A stretch of 64,000 nucleotides of DNA from Palsa-504 sp050011155 (lineage in GTDB: Bacteria; Actinomycetota; Actinomycetes; Streptosporangiales; Streptosporangiaceae): assembly GCA_050011155.1 (NCBI GenBank), contig JBEKJP010000017.1, positions 1 through 64,000 on the forward strand. Reading direction: 5' to 3'. Below the pieces are notes generated by a model. The model had not been told where the DNA came from and did no database searches. It saw nothing but the letters and a program-made list of their open reading frames with translations. Positions 55,431-64,000 of this stretch are shown here, in pieces. Position numbers and translations under genes: made by a program. Every line of letters begins with the position of its first letter. Positions within the stretch are counted from its first letter, which is position 1.

Positions 55431-56636
55431 TCAGGGCATCAGGCCGTGCAGCGGGAAGACGGCTTTCCTGGTAGCCATGACCGCCTGGTCGACCGGATCG
55501 GCCGGGTCGTGCCCGTCGTCGAAGGAAGCGAACGTCACGCGGCCGCCTTCTGTCATCGTCTCCGGGGCGGCCTGGCTGGTCACCATGGACACGTACTCCC
55601 GCCACAGCGCCGGGGTGGCCGAGGTCGGCTCGAGCGGATGGCCCGCCGCCTCGAACAGCAGGTGGGTCCAGCTCCTCGGCACCACGTGCACGTGCTCGTA
55701 GCCGCCGCCCCCGGTGAGCAGCCAGCGGCCGCCGGCGTACTCGTGCGCCAGCCGGTGGATCGCGGCGTGCGCGGCGCGCTGCGCGTCGATGCTCAGCTCC
55801 AGGTTGGTCAGCGGGTCATCCCGGTGCGAGTCGCAGCCGTGCTGGCTGACCAGGATCTGCGGGCGGAACTGCCGCAGCAGCGGCGGCACCACGGCGTGGA
55901 AGGCGCGCAGCCACCCGGCATCCCCGGTCAGGGCGGGCAGCGCCACGTTGACCGCCGAGCCCTCCGCGTCACGGCCCCCGGTATCGGCCGGGTACCCGGT
56001 CCCGGGGAACAGGGTGTCCGGGTGCTCGTGCAGCCCGATGGTCAGGACCCGGGGGTCGTTCCAGAATGCCCGCTCCACGCCGTCCCCGTGGTGGGCGTCC
56101 ACGTCGACGTAGGCGATCCGCTCCGCACCTTGGCTCAGGAGCCAGGCGATCGCGATGGCCGGGTCGTTGTAGACGCAGAACCCGCTGGCGCTCCCGGCCA
56201 TGGCGTGATGCAGGCCGCCGGCGATGTTCGCCCCGTGCTCCGCGGCGCCCGTCCAGACGGCCCGGGCCGCGGCCAGCGTGGCCCCGGCCACCATGGCGGC
56301 CGCCTCGTGCATGCCGGGGAACACCGGGTCGTCCTCGGTGCCGAGCCCGTGCATGAGCAGTACGCGTTCGGTCATGCTCTCCTGCCCCGGGGCCGGCCTT
56401 CGGCCGCTGCCGGCCAGCCGCACGATGTCGATGTAGCCGGGGTCGTGGAACAGCTCGAGCTCGGCGCGGGTGGCCGGGGCCGCGACTTCGGCCGAGACGC
56501 CGTCGAGCTGGAACAGGCCGAAGGCCCGCGCCAGCTCCATCGTCAGCTTGAGCCGGAGCGGCGCCATCGGGTGACCGGGGCCGAAGTCGTAGCCGGCCAG
56601 CCGCTCGTCCCACGCTACGTGCAGGGTGCAGGTCAC
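55431..56636 (-). CDS. acuC: AcuC-type class I histone deacetylase-family protein
   Basis: A 401-residue zinc deacetylase: GYDFGPGHPMAPLRLKLT at the N-terminus, AGGLHHAMAGSASGFCVYND (active-site His pair), YVDVDAHHGDGVE (zinc ligands Asp and His), SQHGCDSHRDDPL (Asp) and LLTGGGGYEHVHV. It removes acetyl groups from lysines of proteins such as acetyl-CoA synthetase. The GTG at 56636 with GGAGG upstream is preferred: a longer frame to 56747 would include the DevR-like box. A potential counterpart acetyltransferase is encoded at 33825-36506. Confidence 0.9.
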   Translation of the reverse strand: MTCTLHVAWDERLAGYDFGPGHPMAPLRLKLTMELARAFGLFQLDGVSAEVAAPATRAELELFHDPGYIDIVRLAGSGRRPAPGQESMTERVLLMHGLGTEDDPVFPGMHEAAAMVAGATLAAARAVWTGAAEHGANIAGGLHHAMAGSASGFCVYNDPAIAIAWLLSQGAERIAYVDVDAHHGDGVERAFWNDPRVLTIGLHEHPDTLFPGTGYPADTGGRDAEGSAVNVALPALTGDAGWLRAFHAVVPPLLRQFRPQILVSQHGCDSHRDDPLTNLELSIDAQRAAHAAIHRLAHEYAGGRWLLTGGGGYEHVHVVPRSWTHLLFEAAGHPLEPTSATPALWREYVSMVTSQAAPETMTEGGRVTFASFDDGHDPADPVDQAVMATRKAVFPLHGLMP

Positions 56637-56723
56637 GCTGGCCTCCAGGATTGCGTACTCGGGTACTGCCCAGCTGACCAGCAGGCCAGCCGGGAGCCCA
56701 AGGGCCAGCTGGCCCGGCGCTCC

Positions 56724-56737
56724 GGGACCTACGTCCC
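56724..56737. promoter_or_regulatory. Strong candidate DevR/DosR box (acuC)
   Basis: GGGACCTACGTCCC matches 12 of 14 core positions. It overlaps the end of cydC and lies 87 bases upstream of the preferred acuC start. Confidence 0.7.
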
Positions 56738-58534
56738 GGCCCGGCACAGCCGCTGGTAGATCCCGCCGGCCCGGATCAGCTCGGCGTGAGTGCCGCGTTC
56801 GGCTACCTCACCGTGGTCGAGCACGACGATCTCGTCCACCTGGTCCAGCCCCTCCAGGTCGTGGGTGATCAGCAGGGTGCTCCGCCCGGCCGTGGCCGCC
56901 AGCAGGTCGGCGGTCAGCGCGCGGCGGTTCTCCGGGTCCAGGTGCGCGGTGGGCTCGTCCAGGACGAGCACGGCCGGGTCGGCCAGCAGGGCCCGGGCCA
57001 GGGCGAGCCGCTGGCGCTGGCCACCGGACAGCGCGGTCCCGTGGGTGCCGACCGGGGTGTCCCAGCCTCGTGACAGCGATTCGATCCAGCCGAGCAGCCG
57101 GGCCCGGTCCGCGGCCGCGGCCAGCTCGCCGTCGCTGGCGGCCGGCCGGGCCAGCCGCAGGTTGTCCCGGATGGTCGCGTCGAAGATGTGCGGGTCAGCG
57201 GCGCAGCCGGTGACCAGCGCGCGGACGTCGTCGGGGTCGTAGCCGGCCAGGTCCCGGCCGTTCAGCCGGGCCGTGCCCGCGCTGAGGTCGGCGAACCGGA
57301 ACAGCACCGCGGCCACGGTGGACTTCCCGGCACCGGTCGCGCCGACCAGGGCGACCCGCCGGCCAGGCCGAAGATCAAGATCAATATCCCGAACGGTGTC
57401 GGTTACCTGCCCCGGATAGCGGACCGCAGCCCCGCTGAGCGAGATCGTCACCGGCCGCTCAGGCGGCGGGAACGGCTGGACCGGGCGGCCGACCGGGTCC
57501 GGGGCGTCGGCCACCGCCGCGATGCGGTCCGCCGCGCTCTTGGCCTGGCCGAGCTGGAGCGCGGCGGCAGGGAGCGCCGTAACCGCCTCGAACGCGGCCA
57601 GCGCGGTGAGGGTGATAACGGCCAGCGGCACCCGGCCCAGGGAGCCGGATCCGGTGGCGGCCACCCCGAGCAGCAGCACGCCCCACAGGGTCAGGCCGGA
57701 GACCGCCGCGGTGAGGCCGACGCCCAGGCCGGACGCCGCGGCCGAACGGCGAGCCAGCCCGGTGAGCTCGGCATCCGCGGCCCGCACCCGGCCCAGGCCG
57801 GACTCGACCGCGCCGAACGCGTGCAGTTCGGCCGCGCCGCTGAGAAGATCGGTGACGGCTGCCCCCAGCTCACCGCGGGCGGGCGCGGTCCGCCGGGACG
57901 CGCGGCGGGCCGACGCGGCGGCGGCCAGCGGCACCAGCACCCCGGCGGCCAGCAGGCCCGCCGCGAGTACCCCGGCCGCGGGCGCCAGGATCAGCAGCAC
58001 CGTCGTGGTGGCACCGGCACCCACCAGGGCCGCGGCCAGCGGCGGCACGATGCCGCGGATGAACAGGTCCTGGGTGGCGTCCACGTCACTGACCAGCCGG
58101 GCCAGCATGTCGCCGGAACGGAACGCGGCCAGGCCAGCCGGGGCCAGCCGCTCGAGCTGGCGGTAGATGGCCACCCGGACGTCGGCCAGGACCCGGAAGG
58201 CTACGTCGTGGGAGAACAGGCGCTCGGCGTAGCGCAGCACCCCCCGGCCCACCGACAGCGCCCGGACCAGGACCACGGCGACCGAGATGGCCACGATGTT
58301 CGGGTGCTGCGAGGCGCGGGCCAGCAGGAAACCCGACGTCGCCAGCAACGCCACCCCGGCCCCGCAGGCGCCCGCCCCGGCCAGCACGGCGAGGACCAGC
58401 TCGCGGCGCATCGGCCGGGCCCCGGAGAGCCCGGAGCGCCCGGAGGAGCCGAAGGCGAACCGGAGCAGGCGGAGCAGGGAGTGCGCGGGCCGCCGGGAAC
58501 CGGGCCCGGGGCGGACCGGGGCGGTCGCGGTCAT
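56729..58534 (-). CDS. cydC: Thiol reductant ABC exporter subunit CydC
   Basis: A 601-residue half-transporter: six membrane helices (~residues 45-330) then an ABC domain with Walker A LVGATGAGKSTVAAVLF, signature LSGGQRQRLALARALL and Walker B AVLVLDEPTAHLDPE. With CydD it exports cysteine/glutathione to the cell envelope and is needed to assemble cytochrome bd. The ATG at 58534 overlaps the cydD stop (ATGA). Last gene of the cydABDC operon. Confidence 0.93.
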   Translation of the reverse strand: MTATAPVRPGPGSRRPAHSLLRLLRFAFGSSGRSGLSGARPMRRELVLAVLAGAGACGAGVALLATSGFLLARASQHPNIVAISVAVVLVRALSVGRGVLRYAERLFSHDVAFRVLADVRVAIYRQLERLAPAGLAAFRSGDMLARLVSDVDATQDLFIRGIVPPLAAALVGAGATTTVLLILAPAAGVLAAGLLAAGVLVPLAAAASARRASRRTAPARGELGAAVTDLLSGAAELHAFGAVESGLGRVRAADAELTGLARRSAAASGLGVGLTAAVSGLTLWGVLLLGVAATGSGSLGRVPLAVITLTALAAFEAVTALPAAALQLGQAKSAADRIAAVADAPDPVGRPVQPFPPPERPVTISLSGAAVRYPGQVTDTVRDIDLDLRPGRRVALVGATGAGKSTVAAVLFRFADLSAGTARLNGRDLAGYDPDDVRALVTGCAADPHIFDATIRDNLRLARPAASDGELAAAADRARLLGWIESLSRGWDTPVGTHGTALSGGQRQRLALARALLADPAVLVLDEPTAHLDPENRRALTADLLAATAGRSTLLITHDLEGLDQVDEIVVLDHGEVAERGTHAELIRAGGIYQRLCRAGT

Positions 58535-60257
58535 GACGGCACCGCCTGCGCATCCGCGGGCTCCAGCGGGCGCGTTCCCCGGCCGTCCGGCCCGACCAGG
58601 AGCCGCGCTACGTACTTCGGCCGGCCGTGGTCGAGGATGAATTCCCGCCCCGTGACCAGCCGCCGGTCGTGGGCGACCCGGATCACGGTGCGGCCGGCCG
58701 TCAGGATGGCCAGCGCGGCGTCGAGCCTGGCGGCGGTGTTCGCGTCCAGGTGGGCGGCCGGCTCGTCCAGCAGTAGCAACGGCGCGTCGCGGAGGAAGGC
58801 GCGGGCCAGCGCGAGCTGCTGACGCTGGCCGGAGGACAGCGCCTGGCCGCCCTCGCCGACCAGGGTGTCGTAGCCCTGAGGCAGCTGATCGATGAACTCG
58901 TCGGCTCCGGCGGCCTGCGCGGCGGCCACGATGGCCGCCCGGCGGGCGGCCGGGGCGCCGAGCGCGATGTTCTCCGCTACCGACGCGGCGAACAGGTGCG
59001 GGTCCTGCGGGACCCACGCGATCTGGCGGCGCCACTCCGCCAGCGGGATACGAACCAGGTCCGTATCGCCGACCTCGATCCGGCCGCCGGTGGGCTCGGC
59101 GAAGCGGAGCAGCAGCGCGAGCAGCGAGGTCTTGCCCGCCCCGCTCGGCCCGGTCAGGGTGATCTGGTCGCCCGGCCGGATCGTCATGCTCACCCCGGAC
59201 AGGGCGTCCCGGCCCCGTCCTGGGTAGCACAGCCCGACCTCACTCAGCCTGATCGTGTCCTTTCGCAGGTCCGCCGGCCGTGGTACGGGGCTGGTCACCC
59301 GCCCGGGTACCGGGGTATCGAGGATGGCGAAGACGTCGGCGGCCGCGGCGGCGCCCTCGGTGCTGGCGTGGAACTGGGCGCCGACCGCGCGCAGCGGCAG
59401 GTAAGCCTCGGGGGTGAGCAGCAGCACCAGCAGCGCGGTGGAGTAGCTCATGTGCCCGGCCAGCAGCCGCAGCCCGACCTCGACCGCGACCAGGGCGGTG
59501 GCCAGCGCGGCCGCCAGCTCCAGCACGAAGGCGGACAGGAACGCCACCCGCAGGGTGGCCATGGTGGCCTGGCGGTACTCGCCGGTGACCCGGCCGATCT
59601 CTTCCGCCTGCGGCTTGGCCCGGCCGAACAGCTTGAGCGTGGGCAGCCCCTCCACCACGTCGAGGAAGTGGCCGCCGAGCCGGGCCAGCAGCCGCCACTG
59701 CCGCTGGGTGACCGCCTTGGTGTGCAGCCCGACCAGGATGGCGAACAGCGGGATCAGCGGCAGCGTGACCGCGATGACGACGCCGGAGATCCAGTCGGCC
59801 AGCGCCACCCGGATCAGCACGGCGACCGGCACCACGCTGGCCAGCACCAGCTGGGGCAGGTAGCGGGCGAAGTAGGGGTCGAGCGCGTCCAGGCCCCGGG
59901 TGGCCAGCGTGGTCACCTCGCCGGACCGATGGTCCGTGAGCCAGGACGGGCCCAGCTTCAGCACGTGATCGGCCAGGCGGCGGCGCAGCTGGGACTTGAC
60001 CGCGGCCGCGGCGCGCAGCGCGGTGACCTCGCCGCCGTAGCCGGTCGCGGCCCGGGCCAGCAGCACCACCGCCAGCACGCCCAGCGATCCGGCCAGGACG
60101 GTCGTCCCGGTCCCGGTCACCGCGCTGGCCAGGAGGTGCGCCAGCAGGCTGGCCTGCAGCAGGATCAGGGCGGTGGCGGCCAGGCCGAGCACGACCGTGA
60201 CGATGAGGTAGCCGCGGGCCGCCGCCGAGTAGCGCAGCAGCCGCGGGTCGAGTGGTT

Positions 60258-60261
<4 letters not shown>
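58531..60261 (-). CDS. cydD: Thiol reductant ABC exporter subunit CydD
   Basis: A 576-residue half-transporter: LDPRLLRYSAAARGYLIVTV at the N-terminus, membrane region to ~320, ABC domain with LTGPSGAGKTSLLALLLRFA, LSSGQRQQLALARAFL (signature with Ser for the second Gly) and LLLLDEPAAHLDA. Pairs with CydC. The GTG at 60261 overlaps the cydB stop (GTGA); a longer open frame beyond it is the shadow of cydB. Confidence 0.93.
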
Positions 60262-61298
<1,037 letters not shown>

Positions 61299-61314
61299 GA
61301 CGGAGTTCTCCTGA

Positions 61315-62709
61315 TCAGTACTGGAAGACGGGCTGGGGCTCGGCGCTGCCCGCGTCGGTATCCGCCGTCTCGTCCGGTGCGCCTGCCTTGACGTGCCGGA
61401 TCGTCAGCCATCCGGCGATGACCGCGAGGCTGGCGTAGAGCAGCGTGAACACGGTCAGCGAGATGATCACCGAGGAGGCGGTCACCCCGGGCGAGTTGCT
61501 CTGCGCGGTGGTCAGCAGGCCGAATACCGTCCACGGCTGGCGCCCCATCTCGGTGAAGATCCAGCCCATGGCGGCGGCCAGGTAGGGCAGCGCCAGGCCC
61601 CAGAGCGCGATCCGGTAGAACCAGCGGCTGCGCGGGATGCGGCGCTGGCGCGTCAGCCACAGCCCGATCGCGGCCAGCAGCGCGGCCAGCGAGCCGAGGC
61701 CGACCATGAGGCGGAACGACCAGTAGGTCACCGGGATAATGGGCTTGTACTGCCCGGGCCCGTACTTGGCGGTGTAGGCGCGCTCCACGTTGTTGATGCC
61801 CTGCACGGTGCCGTGCGGGTTCAGCGTCGCGATCAGCGAGAGCAGGTCAGGCACCCGGATGCTCCATACCTCCTTGCTGCCGTTCAGCGAGCCGATGGTG
61901 AACAGCGAGAAGGACGCACTGTCCGAGGTGTTGTACAGCGCCTCGGCGGCGGCCATCTTCATCGGCTGCTGCGAGTCCATGAGCCGGGCCTGCACGTCCC
62001 CGGTGACCGCGGTGGCGATCCCGGCGGTCAGCATGAGCACCAGGCCGAGCCGCAGGGTCCGGCGGAACACCTCGAGCTGGGACTTGCGGCCCACGTGCCA
62101 GGCGCTGACCGCGATCAGCATGGCCGCCGTCACCATCAGGGACGCGACGAACACGTGGATCCAGGCGGCGATCGCGGTGGAATTGGTCAGCAGCGCGACG
62201 ATGCTGGTCAGCTCGACCCGGTGGGTGCCGGGGACCACCCGGTAGCCGACGGGGTGCTGCATCCACGAGTTCGCGGCCAGGATGAAGTAGGCGGACATGC
62301 TGGTACCGAAAGCGGCCAGCCAGATTGTGGCCAGGTGCGCCCGCGGCGACAGCTTGTTCCAACCGAAGATCCACAGGCCGATGAACGTCGACTCCATGAA
62401 GAAGGCCAGCAGGGCCTCCATGGCCAGCGGCGCCCCGAAGACGTTGCCCACGAACTGCGAGTAGGCGGACCAGTTCATGCCGAACTGGAATTCCTGCACA
62501 ATCCCGGTGACCACGCCGACCGCGAAGTTGATCAGGAAGATCTTCCCGAAGAACTTCGTCATCCGCAGGTAGGCCGGGTCCTTCCGGATCACCCAGGCGG
62601 TCTGCATGCAGGCGACCACCAGGCACAGTCCTATGGTCAGCGGGACGAAGATGAAGTGGTAGACGGTGGTGATTCCGAATTGCCACCGGGATAGTTCGAG
62701 CACGGTCAT
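61315..62709 (-). CDS. cydA: Cytochrome bd oxidase subunit I
   Basis: A 464-residue haem subunit. His18 (TTVYHFIFVPLTIG) and the His in AAWIHVFVASLMVTA are expected haem ligands, and the GRQPW motif (FTEMGRQPWTVFGLL) includes the Met used by haem b558. The quinol-binding Q-loop is of the short type. High O2 affinity fits hypoxic survival. First gene of cydABDC; a strong DevR-like box lies 90 bases upstream. Confidence 0.95.
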   Translation of the reverse strand: MTVLELSRWQFGITTVYHFIFVPLTIGLCLVVACMQTAWVIRKDPAYLRMTKFFGKIFLINFAVGVVTGIVQEFQFGMNWSAYSQFVGNVFGAPLAMEALLAFFMESTFIGLWIFGWNKLSPRAHLATIWLAAFGTSMSAYFILAANSWMQHPVGYRVVPGTHRVELTSIVALLTNSTAIAAWIHVFVASLMVTAAMLIAVSAWHVGRKSQLEVFRRTLRLGLVLMLTAGIATAVTGDVQARLMDSQQPMKMAAAEALYNTSDSASFSLFTIGSLNGSKEVWSIRVPDLLSLIATLNPHGTVQGINNVERAYTAKYGPGQYKPIIPVTYWSFRLMVGLGSLAALLAAIGLWLTRQRRIPRSRWFYRIALWGLALPYLAAAMGWIFTEMGRQPWTVFGLLTTAQSNSPGVTASSVIISLTVFTLLYASLAVIAGWLTIRHVKAGAPDETADTDAGSAEPQPVFQY

Positions 62710-62799
62710 CGGGCGTTCCCCTGAGTCGGCGTCACTGAGTCCCGCCTAGCTCACCAGCGGAAACGGGAGGCCCTCCAGGGACGGTCTGCCTCAATACCC

Positions 62800-62813
62800 G
62801 GGACCTTAGTCAC
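62800..62813. promoter_or_regulatory. Strong candidate DevR/DosR box (cydA)
   Basis: GGGACCTTAGTCAC matches 12 of 14 core positions. It lies 90 bases upstream of cydA and 144 bases from the divergent acyl-CoA synthetase gene. A weaker site, GGGTCGGAGGTCCT (62874-62887, 9 of 14), is nearer the latter. Confidence 0.7.
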
Positions 62814-62957
62814 ATGCCGTGAGGCGACTGTCTAGATATGGTGACCGACGGTGGTCATCGGCGCCGTGAATCAGGGTCGGAGGTCCTTTCAACCAAGGCA
62901 GAACGCCCATGTCCGTCGCCCGGCCGCGGACGGACGGTAAAGGAAACAGGAGGGGCC

Positions 62958-64000
62958 ATGAGCTTCAACCTTGCTGTCATCCTCAGCGAAGCCGCCCACG
63001 CGGCGCCGGACTGGCCGGTCGTGGTGTTCGACGGCGGCCAGCTGACCTACGCCCAACTCGACGCGGCGTCGGACCGGGTCGCGGCGAACCTGGGCGAGGC
63101 CGGCATCGGGCCCGGTGACGCCGTCGCACTGCAGCTGCCCAACATCCCGCAGTTCCTGATCTCCTATTTCGGGATCCTCAAGGCCGGGGCGGTGGTGGTG
63201 CCGCTCAACGTCCTGCTCCGCGCGCCCGAGATCGCCTACCACCTGGCCGACAGCGGAGCGCTGATCCTGATCACCTGGGCAGGCGTGCTGGGCGAGGCGG
63301 TCAAGGGGGCCGAGGTCGCCGAGACCGGCGCGATCTTCGTCGTCGGGCCCGCGGCCGGGACGCCGGGGGTGCTCCCGTTCGAGCGGCTGCTCGACGACGC
63401 GGCGCCGTCGCGGGAGATGGTCCTGCGGCAGCCCACGGATACCGCCGTCATCGTCTACACCTCGGGGACGACGGGCCAGCCCAAGGGGGCCGAGCTCACC
63501 CATATCCAGCTCTACATGAACGCCGACATCCCGGGCCGCCTGTTCGGCGTCGAGCCGGCCGACGTGGTGATCACCGTGCTGCCGTTGTTCCACGTCTTCG
63601 GGCTGTCCAGCATCATGGGCTGCTGTATCCGGTTCGGCGCCACCATGTCGCTGGTGCCCCGGTTCACCCCCGCCGCCGTACTGGCCGCGATCCAGCGGGA
63701 CCGGGCCACCATCTTCGAGGGCGTGCCCACCATGTTCACCGACCTGCTGTCCTGCCCGGACCTCGACCGCTACGACCTGTCCTCGCTGCGGGTCGCCATC
63801 TCCGGCGGGGCGTCGATCCCCGCGCCCGTCCTGGACGCCTTCGAGGAGCGCCTCGGCCTGGTCATCCTGGAGGGCTACGGGATGACCGAGACCGCGGCCA
63901 CGATGACGTTCAACCCCAGCGCGGCCGAGCGCCGGGCCTACAGCGTGGGCAAGCCCATCTGGGGGACGCAGACCCAGGTCTGGGACTCCGATGACCGCGT
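62958..64000 (+). CDS. Long-chain fatty-acyl-CoA ligase, partial
   Basis: The frame from ATG 62958 (GGAGGGG upstream) stays open to the window end, so the C-terminus is missing. Its 347 codons contain the AMP-forming signature VYTSGTTGQPKGAELTH (~residues 170-186), LPLFHVFGLSSIMG and EGYGMTETAATMTFNP. The family activates fatty acids to acyl-CoA. Third acyl-CoA ligase in the window; divergent from cydABDC with DevR-like boxes between. Confidence 0.92.
   Translation, partial: MSFNLAVILSEAAHAAPDWPVVVFDGGQLTYAQLDAASDRVAANLGEAGIGPGDAVALQLPNIPQFLISYFGILKAGAVVVPLNVLLRAPEIAYHLADSGALILITWAGVLGEAVKGAEVAETGAIFVVGPAAGTPGVLPFERLLDDAAPSREMVLRQPTDTAVIVYTSGTTGQPKGAELTHIQLYMNADIPGRLFGVEPADVVITVLPLFHVFGLSSIMGCCIRFGATMSLVPRFTPAAVLAAIQRDRATIFEGVPTMFTDLLSCPDLDRYDLSSLRVAISGGASIPAPVLDAFEERLGLVILEGYGMTETAATMTFNPSAAERRAYSVGKPIWGTQTQVWDSDDR

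Overview
The window is very GC-rich DNA from an actinomycete, with strong G/C at third codon positions, frequent GTG starts and many ATGA/GTGA gene overlaps. I see no rRNA, tRNA, CRISPR array or intact mobile element. The genus cannot be named from the sequence, but the gene set matches the DosR/DevR hypoxia-dormancy regulon of Mycobacterium and its actinomycete counterparts. It includes DevS (haem-GAF histidine kinase), DevR, an HspX-type Hsp20, an Acg-type nitroreductase, universal stress proteins (USPs), CBS-BON proteins, Rv1733c-like membrane proteins, an HAD/GH65 protein, flavin/PNPOx-fold proteins and DUF1918.

The unifying feature is a recurrent 14-bp palindrome close to the core DevR box (GGGACTWWAGTCCC). 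I found about 30 copies by eye, matching at 9 to 14 of 14 positions, nearly all in intergenic gaps. One at 47282-47295 is a perfect match. The devS and devR genes lie in the same window (50620-54674), so this looks like a self-contained hypoxia/dormancy island.

Layout. 1-6.1 kb: slipin (partial), DUF1918, hydrogenase maturation protease, CBS-BON, flavodoxin, ABC exporter, PNPOx-like protein, and a methylmalonyl-CoA decarboxylase with an extra N-terminal domain. 6.3-12.9 kb: glgC, small unknown membrane and soluble proteins, a truncated DsrE next to an SQR-like flavoprotein, a decayed DUF4389 gene, a second DUF1918 and a baeRF-like protein. 13-20.1 kb: hsp20, then GH65, a USP-like gene, a GT4 glycosyltransferase and a glycogen debranching enzyme. 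20.1-25.2 kb: V-ATPase D remnant, USP, CBS-BON and the proton-translocating transhydrogenase pntAA-AB-B. 25.2-33.8 kb: PPi-type phosphofructokinase, then a polyhydroxyalkanoate (PHA) cluster (phaC, thiolase, two acyl-CoA ligases and divergent phaZ), with a 28-codon scar of a reductase. 33.8-41.3 kb: GNAT plus ADP-forming acyl-CoA synthetase, Rv1733c-like protein, enolase, pta and a second Rv1733c-like protein. 41.6-48 kb: amino-acid permease, arcA, arcB, two tandem USPs and CBS-BON. 48.2-50.5 kb: KimA-like K+ transporter fused to an OB domain, preceded by five 16-bp tandem repeats. 50.6-56.6 kb: devS, acg, PNPOx, devR, usp and acuC. 56.7-62.7 kb: cydABDC. 62.96 kb to the end: acyl-CoA synthetase (partial).

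Functionally the genes form an oxygen-limitation energy kit: glycogen turnover into PPi-saving glycolysis, acetyl-CoA to ATP (Pta or the ADP-forming synthetase), arginine deiminase ATP generation, PHA as a carbon and electron sink, cytochrome bd and sulfide/quinone or hydrogenase functions for electrons, transhydrogenase for redox balance, and many adenylate- or stress-sensing proteins. Several steps are missing locally (carbamate kinase, acetate kinase, acetoacetyl-CoA reductase). Four genes survive only as trimmed remnants (DsrE, DUF4389, V-ATPase D, SDR reductase), so the island seems to be under active pruning.
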